NCBI GenBank assembly: GCA_017379255.1
Contig: JAFNWZ010000340.1
Coordinates: 1-20,443, forward strand
Direction: 5' to 3'
DNA length: 20,443 nucleotides
Origin: Akkermansia sp.
Lineage (GTDB): Bacteria > Verrucomicrobiota > Verrucomicrobiia > Verrucomicrobiales > Akkermansiaceae
Shown here: positions 1-7,660 of the stretch, piece by piece
Numbering within the stretch: position 1 is the stretch's first letter
Layout of the letters: every line of letters begins with the position of its first letter
The notes under the pieces: generated by a model
What the model saw: the letters and a program-made list of their open reading frames with translations, nothing else
Database searches by the model: none
Told to the model about the DNA's origin: nothing
Translations under genes and position numbers: made by a program

Positions 1-788
1 ACTTTGTCCCGGCTTACGCGTCCAAGGGCTTCTACGTTGGGCGGGAGCTCGCTGAATTGAGTCGGCTCCGGCCCGGCCATAATTAACTTAATGTGCGATA
101 ATTCAGCCCTGCTGAAAACATTGATGAGTGTATCCAGGTTTTTCAACTTTGTGAAACTGCCGCAATACAAGCATGTAGGAGTTTCACAGAGTTTTCTCCC
201 TTCGTTGAAGAATCGGGATTCGACAGCATAATCCCAGATTATGGGATTGGCACAGGGGGCAACCAATCGCACTTCTTCTGCCGCCCAGGGTGATTCTGTG
301 GTGATGAAGGGCGCATTCCGCAATACTCCCGGCTCAAGTCTGGCCAGGAGGCGCTGGAAACGTGGCGTTTCACCATATTTCATGCATGCATTCAGTATTC
401 CCTGTACAGAGTGCAGCCAGACAGCGCGTTTTTTGAAATCATTACCACAAAGACCATAACAATTCTCCGTCCCCCACGTATGGACGATATGTGGCGATAT
501 GCGGGAAAGTTCCCTGTATATTCTTATTCTATCAGTAAGATAGAATGTGTACAACCCGATTGTACGAGAGCCGCACGGAAGAACATGAAAGTGTTGGTTC
601 TTGCTGACAAATCTGATCGGCTCACTGATGTTACGGCTTAATGTAACCCAATGAATCTCATACTGGGGACATGATTCAAAAGCGTGGTACAACGGTACAA
701 GCCAGACTGGATAATGACCTTTTCGTTCAGGAACGGCATCGTTCACCAGCCATGCCGGAAAGTTACTTACGATGGCAATCTTTTTCAT
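1..788 (-). CDS. Glycosyltransferase, GT4-like (3' end cut by window edge)
   Basis: Reading the minus strand from the ATG at 788 gives 262 codons without a stop, running off the left edge. The N-terminus (MKKIAIVSNFPAWLV) looks like the first beta strand and nucleotide loop of a GT-B fold. Around residues 195-250 there is a typical second-domain entry (LYCGSFTKLKNLDTLINVF, then IKLIMAGPEP and PPNVEALGRV), as in family 4 glycosyltransferases that build polysaccharide or lipopolysaccharide. The expected E-x7-E motif would lie beyond the edge. An in-frame ATG at 797 is an alternative start; neither has a convincing Shine-Dalgarno sequence. The gene looks A/T-richer and more cysteine-rich than its neighbours, which may mean acquisition by transfer, as is common for surface-glycan genes. 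The donor and acceptor sugars cannot be told. The family call is fairly sure, the exact role unknown. Confidence 0.8.
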   Translation of the reverse strand, partial: MKKIAIVSNFPAWLVNDAVPERKGHYPVWLVPLYHAFESCPQYEIHWVTLSRNISEPIRFVSKNQHFHVLPCGSRTIGLYTFYLTDRIRIYRELSRISPHIVHTWGTENCYGLCGNDFKKRAVWLHSVQGILNACMKYGETPRFQRLLARLEPGVLRNAPFITTESPWAAEEVRLVAPCANPIIWDYAVESRFFNEGRKLCETPTCLYCGSFTKLKNLDTLINVFSRAELSHIKLIMAGPEPTQFSELPPNVEALGRVSRDK

Positions 789-805
789 CTGCCCCATATA
801 GGAAG

Positions 806-851
806 GAAAAATAAGAAACTGCTACTCCAGAACAATACATCCTGGAGTAGC
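806..851 (-). terminator. Rho-independent terminator of argG
   Basis: A perfect 10-bp inverted repeat (GCTACTCCAG at 821-830, CTGGAGTAGC at 842-851) with an 11-nt loop starts 16 nt after the argG stop codon. On the minus strand it is followed by a T-rich run (TTTCTTATTTTT). It separates argG from the glycosyltransferase gene downstream. Confidence 0.85.
808..835 (-). promoter_or_regulatory. Weak candidate promoter for the glycosyltransferase gene
   Basis: On the minus strand, TTGTTC (835-830) and TATTTT (813-808) are 16 nt apart, which would start transcription about 13 nt before the ATG at 788. The -35 lies inside the argG terminator hairpin and the -10 in its T-rich tail, so both elements could be chance. 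It is listed because the gene needs its own promoter if the terminator is efficient. Confidence 0.2.
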
Positions 852-866
852 ATTTTGATAAGGGAA

Positions 867-2153
867 TTACTTATTGTTCACCCTGGCGAACTGCTTGAGG
901 CGCAGGCCGTTGAGGTGGATGAAGCCGCTGGCGTCATCCTGGTTGTAGTCTTCCTCGGTGTAGTCGGCTTCCATGGTGGCCATGGCGTAGCTGTAGAGGC
1001 TGTTCGGGCTGCGGCGGCCGGCATACATCACGTTGCCCTTGTAGAGCTTGAGACGCACTTCACCGTTGACGGTTTCCTGGGTCTTGGAGACGAGAGCCTG
1101 GATGGCCTCGCGCTCGGGGGCGAACCAGAAGCCATTGTATACCATGGCGGCATAGTCCGGGATGAGGGAGTCGCGCACCTTCTGGGCTTCGCGGTCCATG
1201 GTGATGGTCTCGATGTCGCGATGGGCAGCCAGCAGGATGGTGCCGCCGGGGGTCTCATAGATGCCACGGCTCTTCATGCCGACAAAGCGGTTCTCCACAA
1301 TATCGACGCGGCCGATGCCGTGCTTGCCACCCAGAGCGTTAAGCACCAGCATGATGCCCAGCGGGTCGAGCAGGGTGTAACCATCTTTTTCACCAATGGC
1401 GGTGGTGCCTACCTGTTCCATGATTTCAGCAAGACCCTCGGTCTGCAGACCGATGATGTTACCCTTCTCAAAGAGGCACTGCAGGTACTGGGGCGTATCG
1501 GGAGCATCCTCGGGAGCGGTGGAGAGCACATACATGCCACGGTCTTCCTCCTTGGTGGCATCGTACCAGGTATCTTCCAGAATGCCGGCCTCGTAGGAGA
1601 TGTGCAGGAGGTTGCGGTCCATGGAGTAGGGCTTCTTCATGCTCTGGCGGATCGGAATGCCGTGCTCCTCTGCGTATTTAATCATTTCTGCGCGGCCGGG
1701 GAACTGGTCACGCCATTCCTTCATGCGCCAGGGGGCAATCACCTTGAGCTGGGGAGCGAGGGCATTGATGGAAAGTTCGAAGCGAACCTGGTCGTTACCC
1801 TTGCCGGTAGCACCGTGGGCGATGGCGTCGGCACCTTCAGCGATGGCGACATCCACCATAGCCTTGGAGATGCAGGGACGGGCAATGGAGGTGCCCAGCA
1901 GGTAGCGGCCTTCGTACACAGCGTTGGCCTGGAACATGGGGAAAATGTAATTGGCGGCAAAATCGGCCTTCAGGTCACCGATAATGCATTTGGATGCCCC
2001 TGTGGCGAGAGCTTTTTCAATAACGCCATCGAGCTCTTCTGCCTGGCCTACGTCTGCACAGTAGGCAATGATTTCAGCATTATACTTCTCCTTGAGCCAC
2101 ACCAGGAGCACGGATGTGTCAAGACCACCAGAGTATGCAAGAACGATTTTCAT
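867..2153 (-). CDS. argG: Argininosuccinate synthase
   Basis: The 428-residue cytoplasmic enzyme joins citrulline and aspartate using ATP, giving argininosuccinate, the second-last step of arginine synthesis. The N-terminal ATP pyrophosphatase loop is present (AYSGGLDTS, residues 6-14). Further family hallmarks are [13 protein letters not shown] (about residues 115-127), [12 protein letters not shown] in the middle, and [16 protein letters not shown] near the C-terminus. The length is slightly above the usual 400 or so. It starts at the ATG at 2153; the purine-rich GAGAAGAG upstream is the only hint of a ribosome site. It stands alone: 105 nt separate it from the ABC gene upstream, with a promoter and inverted repeat in that gap, and a strong terminator follows. 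No other arginine gene is in the window. Confidence 0.97.
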   Translation of the reverse strand: MKIVLAYSGGLDTSVLLVWLKEKYNAEIIAYCADVGQAEELDGVIEKALATGASKCIIGDLKADFAANYIFPMFQANAVYEGRYLLGTSIARPCISKAMVDVAIAEGADAIAHGATGKGNDQVRFELSINALAPQLKVIAPWRMKEWRDQFPGRAEMIKYAEEHGIPIRQSMKKPYSMDRNLLHISYEAGILEDTWYDATKEEDRGMYVLSTAPEDAPDTPQYLQCLFEKGNIIGLQTEGLAEIMEQVGTTAIGEKDGYTLLDPLGIMLVLNALGGKHGIGRVDIVENRFVGMKSRGIYETPGGTILLAAHRDIETITMDREAQKVRDSLIPDYAAMVYNGFWFAPEREAIQALVSKTQETVNGEVRLKLYKGNVMYAGRRSPNSLYSYAMATMEADYTEEDYNQDDASGFIHLNGLRLKQFARVNNK

Positions 2154-2185
2154 TTTCTCTTCTCAGCGCGCATTGGTTACATCTA

Positions 2186-2225
2186 CGCACGCGGCCATTA
2201 TATACCCGCGTGCGCTGTGATAAAA
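2186..2225 (-). promoter_or_regulatory. argG promoter with -10 box inside a 9-bp inverted repeat
   Basis: The minus strand carries a consensus -10 TATAAT (2202-2197) about 44 nt before the argG ATG. It sits in the 11-nt spacer between perfect 9-bp arms CGCACGCGG (2186-2194) and CCGCGTGCG (2206-2214). The -35 is poor: TTTTAT at 2225-2220 at 17-nt spacing, or TTGCTT at a too-long 21 nt. A weak -35 plus an inverted repeat around the -10 fits a regulated promoter. No U-run follows on either strand, so it is not a simple terminator. The binding protein is unknown; an arginine-responsive or other metabolic regulator is only a guess. Confidence 0.6.
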
Positions 2226-2258
2226 GCAAAATATGTTGCAACGGGGGCAGTATGTCAG

Positions 2259-5200
2259 TTATTTACCCCGGGAAATGCGGTTTAACCCCCATCCTGCCAG
2301 CAGAACCGGCACTAACCCCATGATGAAAAGATAGATGGCATTGCGAGCAACGGTAGAAATGGAGTTTTCATCTGTCTCGTGGTCGAGCGTAGCGAAGGGT
2401 CTTGCTTGTCGTGGCGAGAGGAAGAACCCGCGATATTCATTCGCGCGGGCATCCTTACGTGCCGTTTTTACACCCTCGGTCATTGCCGTGAGCTTGCGAT
2501 TGGAGAAGTAGAACTCTGCCGGCATATCAAGAGCAGAAGGTTCGCGCTCTTCCTGCTCGATGATGACACTCTCCAGGAAGTCCTCGTCATGGTTTTCTGC
2601 GGCCTTGCTGACGCGCCGCAGAATTTCTTTTGCTTCGTACACATTCTTTGCCATGCCGTTGAATACCAGTGCGGCACGTTGAATGAAGCGTAATTCTTCA
2701 AGAGAATTACTTTCTTTGTATTTCTCTCGCAGTTTATTCACACGGCTGGTCTGGTACTCCCAGAGATTGTCCGTTGTCTGCACCACAAAGAGCATCTCAA
2801 AAGCATACCGCAAGGGGCAGAACTCAGCAATCAGGGGTACAGGCTTGCTGCTGATATCGTGCGTAATTTCATCCTGGTAGGCCACGCGGTGGCGCAGGTT
2901 GGAAAGGCGTTTATCAATAGCTGCAGGAATAATCCCTTCCGGCACGCGGGGGCTGAACTCGTTCATCTCCTCAAAACGCACAAGTGCTCCGGCCAGAAGA
3001 ATCTGGGGTACAAGCAGTAGCGGCACAATATTGAGCGCTGTGCGTTCAGAGCGCACAAAGGCAGATACCATGAGCGAAAGCGCGATACCGACAAAGGCCG
3101 TAAGCAGCATGACGCTGAAATGCTCCCAGAACATGTAGTGAATACCCAGTATGGCATTCCCCACCAGAAGATAAAGAGCGCATTGCAGCCCGGCGATACT
3201 GGTCAGCACCAGGACCTTGGCAGCCAGATACCCACCGGTGAAAAGCTTGTAGTTGCTCTCGCGGCGCAGAAGCGGGCGATCCCGCAGAATTTCGCACGCA
3301 GAATCCGTAAGCCCGAAGAACATAGCCAGCACCAGCGAGAGGAATAAATATTCCGTGACGTGGAGCGATTTGTAGAAAGAGTACGGCGTATCACTGGCCG
3401 CGCGCAGAGTCCCGGCTATGAGTGCGGCAAGAACAGGCCCTTCCAGCAGCATGCCGTACAGGCCCATACGGCTGCGTACTCGGGCCAGAAGGGTGCGGGT
3501 GACCCAGAGCTTGAATAAACGGATAAGCTCCTGCGGCGTGCGGGGCCTGGCACTGGGAACACGGCGTAACGGAGTCTCAAGAGTGTCAGCAAAATCCAGG
3601 TTTTTAGAGGTATAGGAATATTTTTCGAAACGTTCCTGCCAGATGTTGGGGTTATCATGCTGCCTGTTTCCCATGCGGCGGAAGGGGGCATCCAGCACCT
3701 CAAAAACATAATCGGCACCACCTGCTGCGATGGCTTCGCGGGGGATGCGCAGGCGCATTTCCTGAGCAGCATTGCGGAAATAGCTGACCATCTCCTGCGG
3801 GCTGCCCCAGAAAGCCATCTGCCCGTGCGTATCCAGCACCATGACCTTCTTGAAACGGTTGAGAAGCACCTGCGCAGGGCGGTGCAGGGTACAAATCAGA
3901 ATGCGCCCGTGGGACATATTCTCCAAGGTTTCAATGACGCGCTCCGCATCTCCTGAGGAAAGCCCGCTGATGGGTTCGTCAATCAGGAAAACCTCTGAGG
4001 TACCGGTGAGGTCCAGTCCCAGGTTCAAGCGGGTGCGCTCACCATCGGAGATGGTGCGTTCACCGGCCCGCCCCACGTTGCGGTCTGCCAGGTGACCTAT
4101 GCCCACAAAGTTAAGTACCGTGGAAACCCGGCGCATGCGGTCAATGTGTCCCAGTCGCGGGCGTCGCGCTACGGATGCCTGGTACACCTGCTCGCCGACA
4201 GTCATGGCTTCATCCAGTATATCCTCTCGCGGAATGAAGGCTATATGACGCCGCAGGTTAGAGGAAGAAGTTGTAAGCCGCTCCCGATTGTAGAAAATAC
4301 TGCCGAAAGAGGGTTCCAGATGCCCCGCCAGCATGGATAACAGCGTGCTTTTGCCAGAGCCACTAGGCCCGAGGATACAGGCCATCTCGCCGCGGCGCAA
4401 GGTGAAGTCGATATTGTCCACCACGCGGCCTGCGCGAACGAAATCACGCGTAAGGCCACGAACAGTGAGTGTGTTAATCAGATTGGTTTCCTCTTCCAGT
4501 ACGCCGGCGGAGAATCTGCAACGCAGGAACTGCACAGCGCTAAGCGCAATCAAATCGCCATCTTTCAGCGGAGTATCTCCTTTAACGGGAATATCATCCA
4601 CCGTTACGGAATGAGAATTGGCTTCCAGAACGCGTACTGTACCTGTGTTTGTGGAGCGTGAATAGCTGACCTCCAGCACAACCCCGGGGGCCATTCCGGG
4701 CGTGAGCTTCAGAACATCAGGCCGGGTCAGGTAGGGCAGGTTGGTGACCAGCACCGTGCGGTCTGCGGGGTCCAGCTGGAAGCTGTTGCCGACAGTATCC
4801 GTATCTGCCAGGTCTACGAAAGTGAATGGGCCCTGTCCCTGCACATGGAAAGGAGTGAAATACGATGCCGAAACAGGCTGACCCACCGCTAACGGAACTT
4901 CGTTGAGCAGGAAATCCATATCGGCGCGCAGGGCTTCAATTTCCACCTGGAGTCCCAGGCTGACCCTTGCCACGGCATTACGCGGGCGCTGGCGGGTCAT
5001 GGAAAGGCGGTCTCCTTCCAGTGTGAGATAATTGACTAATTTTACGCCTGTGTAGCGGGACTGCAGCAGTGTTACAATTGTTTTGTAGCTGAAGTAACAC
5101 GAGGAAAGCTCTACGGTCTGGCGTTGACTCAGCGGCAACACCCCGCCCTTGCCCAGAGTCTGGCCTCGCACGGAGATTGGCGTATCAGAATCGTTGACAA

Positions 5201-5834
5201 TCAACAGGAAATTAACGCAGCGGATGGCGCGGAAAGCGGCTTCAGCGTCCTCATCCGGAAGTAATACCGTGTTTTCACCAGGCACGGCTGAGAATGTGAT
5301 GCTCTCCATGGGGCGGGGCGCGGTAGCACCCGGTGTGCGCATCAATTCATCGAGCATGGAGGCTGTCCCCGGCAGATTGAGCCCGAGCGTCACCTCTTCA
5401 AAAAGCGTGGGAGATGTCAAATCTCCGCCGATGCGTAACAACAGAGCGTATACCTCCAGTGCGAGAGATATGCGTTCTTCTTCCGTGCGGCCGGCTGCCG
5501 CCAGCGCCAGGGTGGCGGGCAGGGGGTAGGCGGCTTCATAGGCGGTCTGGAAGCGCTCTGCCAGCCAGATATGCTCCACATTGGGGAAATCATGGCGCAG
5601 CAGCTCCATGGCGGTGTCGAGCTTATCCACACCGATATCCACCACCTGGCACATGATGGAGGCGAACAAGTCTGCAATCGTGCCTGCGTGAGCACGGCGG
5701 TTCTCATCCTTGGCAGTAAGGCGGTGGGGTGCCTTGTTCAGCCATGAAGCGACTGCACTCCGGCTGCGCAGAATACGGCGCCGCCCGGAGCGGATAAGAT
5801 AACTGAAATGTTTCCGGAAGCGCGAAATCGTCAT
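2259..5834 (-). CDS. Large ABCG-like ABC transporter with TerB-like and FHA-like N-terminal regions
   Basis: The protein has 1191 residues. About residues 45-140 are helical and resemble TerB-like domains. About residues 405-440 (HSVTVDDIPVKGDTPLKDGDLI) look like the end of an FHA-type phosphopeptide-binding fold. An ABC ATPase follows: Walker A GPSGSGKST near 488, signature near 593, Walker B FLIDEP near 616, and H-loop TLHRP near 648. Five hydrophobic segments lie between about 785 and 955, then a roughly 210-residue charged region, then one more segment near 1166-1186. ATPase before membrane domain is the ABCG/White arrangement. The signature reads ISDGERTR, not the SGGE typical of the family. 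The start overlaps the ykgJ-like stop in an ATGA, so it is the last gene of the block. Substrate and direction are unknown; export is usual for ABCG-like proteins. The ATPase and permease parts are sure, the TerB and FHA calls tentative. Confidence 0.85.
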   Translation of the reverse strand: MTISRFRKHFSYLIRSGRRRILRSRSAVASWLNKAPHRLTAKDENRRAHAGTIADLFASIMCQVVDIGVDKLDTAMELLRHDFPNVEHIWLAERFQTAYEAAYPLPATLALAAAGRTEEERISLALEVYALLLRIGGDLTSPTLFEEVTLGLNLPGTASMLDELMRTPGATAPRPMESITFSAVPGENTVLLPDEDAEAAFRAIRCVNFLLIVNDSDTPISVRGQTLGKGGVLPLSQRQTVELSSCYFSYKTIVTLLQSRYTGVKLVNYLTLEGDRLSMTRQRPRNAVARVSLGLQVEIEALRADMDFLLNEVPLAVGQPVSASYFTPFHVQGQGPFTFVDLADTDTVGNSFQLDPADRTVLVTNLPYLTRPDVLKLTPGMAPGVVLEVSYSRSTNTGTVRVLEANSHSVTVDDIPVKGDTPLKDGDLIALSAVQFLRCRFSAGVLEEETNLINTLTVRGLTRDFVRAGRVVDNIDFTLRRGEMACILGPSGSGKSTLLSMLAGHLEPSFGSIFYNRERLTTSSSNLRRHIAFIPREDILDEAMTVGEQVYQASVARRPRLGHIDRMRRVSTVLNFVGIGHLADRNVGRAGERTISDGERTRLNLGLDLTGTSEVFLIDEPISGLSSGDAERVIETLENMSHGRILICTLHRPAQVLLNRFKKVMVLDTHGQMAFWGSPQEMVSYFRNAAQEMRLRIPREAIAAGGADYVFEVLDAPFRRMGNRQHDNPNIWQERFEKYSYTSKNLDFADTLETPLRRVPSARPRTPQELIRLFKLWVTRTLLARVRSRMGLYGMLLEGPVLAALIAGTLRAASDTPYSFYKSLHVTEYLFLSLVLAMFFGLTDSACEILRDRPLLRRESNYKLFTGGYLAAKVLVLTSIAGLQCALYLLVGNAILGIHYMFWEHFSVMLLTAFVGIALSLMVSAFVRSERTALNIVPLLLVPQILLAGALVRFEEMNEFSPRVPEGIIPAAIDKRLSNLRHRVAYQDEITHDISSKPVPLIAEFCPLRYAFEMLFVVQTTDNLWEYQTSRVNKLREKYKESNSLEELRFIQRAALVFNGMAKNVYEAKEILRRVSKAAENHDEDFLESVIIEQEEREPSALDMPAEFYFSNRKLTAMTEGVKTARKDARANEYRGFFLSPRQARPFATLDHETDENSISTVARNAIYLFIMGLVPVLLAGWGLNRISRGK

Positions 5835-6187
5835 GATTCGCAGCCCCCTTTCTTACCGAAGCCTGGGCAGCGTTTCTCCCAGCCGGGAAAATTCCATCTA
5901 TGGGGGAAATCCTTGCATTGCTGGGGTTTTACGGGCTGGATGCGGCAGGTATTGTCCGGTTGCAGCATGATGCAGGCGCCATCCGGGGCATCAATGAGCG
6001 AAAGCCCGCGGCGATTGCGCTGCAAGTGGCAGAGCTCGTTGATGAAGGTCACCTCATCCATCCCCAGATATGCAGCAATGGCGGTGATGTCGTCATCTGT
6101 CAGGCAGACATTGCCCTCCCACCGGCAGCAGGCACCGCAGCGCTGGCAGGTGTGGACAATACCGGATTCGTGTAGTTCTCCGCTCAT
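5831..6187 (-). CDS. YkgJ-family cysteine-cluster protein
   Basis: This small soluble protein of 118 residues has an N-terminal CxxCxxCC cluster (C14, C17, C20, C21 in CQRCGACC) and further cysteines at 28 and in the C-terminal half. The pattern is that of the YkgJ/UPF0153 family, thought to bind zinc or an iron-sulfur centre; its biochemical role is not settled. I chose the ATG at 6187 because it forms an ATGA overlap with the tsaB stop, the same arrangement as at its other neighbours; a GTG at 6196 would add three residues. GGGAG lies just before this ATG, but too close for a standard ribosome site. Its own stop overlaps the start of the large ABC gene. Tight coupling suggests co-translation, but no functional link is evident. 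Confidence 0.85.
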   Translation of the reverse strand: MSGELHESGIVHTCQRCGACCRWEGNVCLTDDDITAIAAYLGMDEVTFINELCHLQRNRRGLSLIDAPDGACIMLQPDNTCRIQPVKPQQCKDFPHRWNFPGWEKRCPGFGKKGGCES

Positions 6188-6792
6188 ATCTCCCACGGTT
6201 TACGCGTTGCTTTTGTGATGTGCGGCGGGCGCACATAAATGGGTTCTGCCGGTTTTGCAGCGGCGGCGGCCTGTTGCGCAGGCGTCATATTCAACCATGT
6301 GCGCACCAGTCCTTCAGCATGGGGGGACAACCCATCTTTCTGCGCAGATGCAACCACCCCAGGCACTTCCACGCTGTATAACGGAGACTTCAGATCCGCG
6401 AGTTGCTCTGGGGTAAGTACCTCAATCGAGCCATCAGGGTGGCGCACCGTCCACCCACCGCGGCGGGCATCTGCCACTACACAGGCATTGCCTTCCGCCA
6501 GCTGAGCCCAGGATTCCACTGCTACGAGCTTCGCGCCGGTAACAGCCGCGATGCCGACCCCCGCGGCCAGCGCAACGCGAACCCCTCCATAGCTGCCTGG
6601 CCCCGCACCTACGAGAATATAATCGGGGGAGGCACCCGGCGGCAGGGAATCCATGGCTTTCTGTAATGCCGGAAAAAGGTGCGCATCATGGTTCCGCTCT
6701 GCCTGCCAGGTGGTGGAAAACAAGATGTTTTCCGCATCGGCCAGGCACAGAGATGCAGCTGCAACAGAGGTTTCTATGGCCAGCAGAATCAT
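6184..6792 (-). CDS. tsaB: tRNA threonylcarbamoyladenosine biosynthesis protein TsaB
   Basis: The 202-residue protein belongs to the ASKHA fold. It has the N-terminal MILLAIETS strand and the GPGSYGGVRVALAAGVGIA segment (residues 65-83), equivalent to the usual GPGSFTGLR motif. TsaB is the non-catalytic partner of TsaD, and with TsaE they put the threonylcarbamoyl group on A37 of ANN-decoding tRNAs. The C-terminus PIYVRPPHI matches the typical TsaB ending (P.Y.R). The ATG at 6792 overlaps the prmA stop as ATGA; an upstream start at 6819 would lie inside prmA and add nine residues absent from the family. TsaD and TsaE genes are not in the window. Co-expression with prmA groups two translation-quality genes. 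Confidence 0.92.
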   Translation of the reverse strand: MILLAIETSVAAASLCLADAENILFSTTWQAERNHDAHLFPALQKAMDSLPPGASPDYILVGAGPGSYGGVRVALAAGVGIAAVTGAKLVAVESWAQLAEGNACVVADARRGGWTVRHPDGSIEVLTPEQLADLKSPLYSVEVPGVVASAQKDGLSPHAEGLVRTWLNMTPAQQAAAAAKPAEPIYVRPPHITKATRKPWEI

Positions 6793-7640
6793 GCTTTTGT
6801 GAGTTGTGCGGTGGTCCACTTACCGCGGGATATGGATTTCTGCACCTTCAGGCCGGCGGCCTCGGCTGCGGCCAGAGTCTCTGCAGCCTGGGTGTTCAGA
6901 ATGCCGGAAATAATGAGAATTCCCTCATCTTTCATGGCTGCAATCAGGCGGGGGAATGCCTTCTGCAGCACAGTGGAGAACAAGTTGGCCAGCACCACAT
7001 CCGCCTGCTGGCCGGGAGCGGGAGTCCATTCAAACACATCAGCCTGGAAAAGCTCCAGATTTTCTGCGCCACCATTGCGTTCGATGTTTCGTTCGGCCAC
7101 TTCAACTGCTACCGGGTCGAAATCAAAGCTGATGGCATGCGCTGCGCCCAGGCGAAGCCCGGCCAGAGCAAGAACGCCCGTGCCACAGCCAATATCTGCC
7201 AGAGTCCAGCTGCCGGGCTTCAAGTGGCGCACATGGTCACACAACATGCGCAGGCAGGTGGAGGTAGTAGCGTGATTCCCCGTGCCGAATGCGCGTTCTG
7301 CCGGGAAGGTAAGGATGATGCGGCGCGGGTATTTTGCATGCAGTTCAGCCAGCACAGCCTCATCTGCCGAGGCAGAAATGACAATCTTATCGCGAATGAT
7401 GAGAGGAGGCGTGTTCTCCGGTGCAGTTGCTGCCACCCAGTCAACTGTGGCCAGTTCCTCAACCGTGCCGCCGTAGCATGCCTGGAGCACCAGGGCCTCT
7501 TCGGCATTCTCCGTGTATACATCAACCGAAAGCCGACTTGCCTGAAAACCAGCGGAGATGACAGCACCCGCAACATTTTCGAGCCGCTGCTGCCACAAAG
7601 TCTCCTGTTCTGCAGGAGCTGTTTTATGCCATTGCCACAT
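6789..7640 (-). CDS. prmA: Ribosomal protein L11 methyltransferase
   Basis: The 283-residue cytoplasmic SAM-dependent enzyme trimethylates lysines and the N-terminus of ribosomal protein L11. An N-terminal L11-recognition domain is followed by the hallmark AFGTGNHATTSTC (residues 117-129), the SAM-binding LADIGCGTGVLALA (residues 147-160) and VLANLFSTVL, which stands where the catalytic-site N-P/L-x motif is found. The length is normal for PrmA. The ATG at 7640 comes 20 nt after the stop of the DUF4340-like gene, in an A/T-rich gap without a Shine-Dalgarno sequence. The TGA stop overlaps the tsaB start. The link to the preceding Gld-type cassette may be only operon packing. Confidence 0.95.
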   Translation of the reverse strand: MWQWHKTAPAEQETLWQQRLENVAGAVISAGFQASRLSVDVYTENAEEALVLQACYGGTVEELATVDWVAATAPENTPPLIIRDKIVISASADEAVLAELHAKYPRRIILTFPAERAFGTGNHATTSTCLRMLCDHVRHLKPGSWTLADIGCGTGVLALAGLRLGAAHAISFDFDPVAVEVAERNIERNGGAENLELFQADVFEWTPAPGQQADVVLANLFSTVLQKAFPRLIAAMKDEGILIISGILNTQAAETLAAAEAAGLKVQKSISRGKWTTAQLTKA

Positions 7641-7660
7641 ATTTGTATCTAGAGTATATT

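Noticed and set aside
2214..2258. Terminator for the eight-gene block after 2259
   Set aside because: No stem with a T-run is visible between 2258 and 2214. The repeat at 2186-2214 lacks a T-run and encloses a -10 box, so it was called a promoter element.
684..2285. 533-codon open frame on the plus strand opposite argG
   Set aside because: It covers argG entirely, which has full family motifs. The plus-strand translation is rich in Gly/Val/His repeats typical of reading the complement of a codon-biased gene, and matches no family.
6666..7652. Long plus-strand open frame opposite prmA and tsaB
   Set aside because: Both genes beneath it are firmly identified, and this translation is low-quality, cysteine-rich and without motifs.
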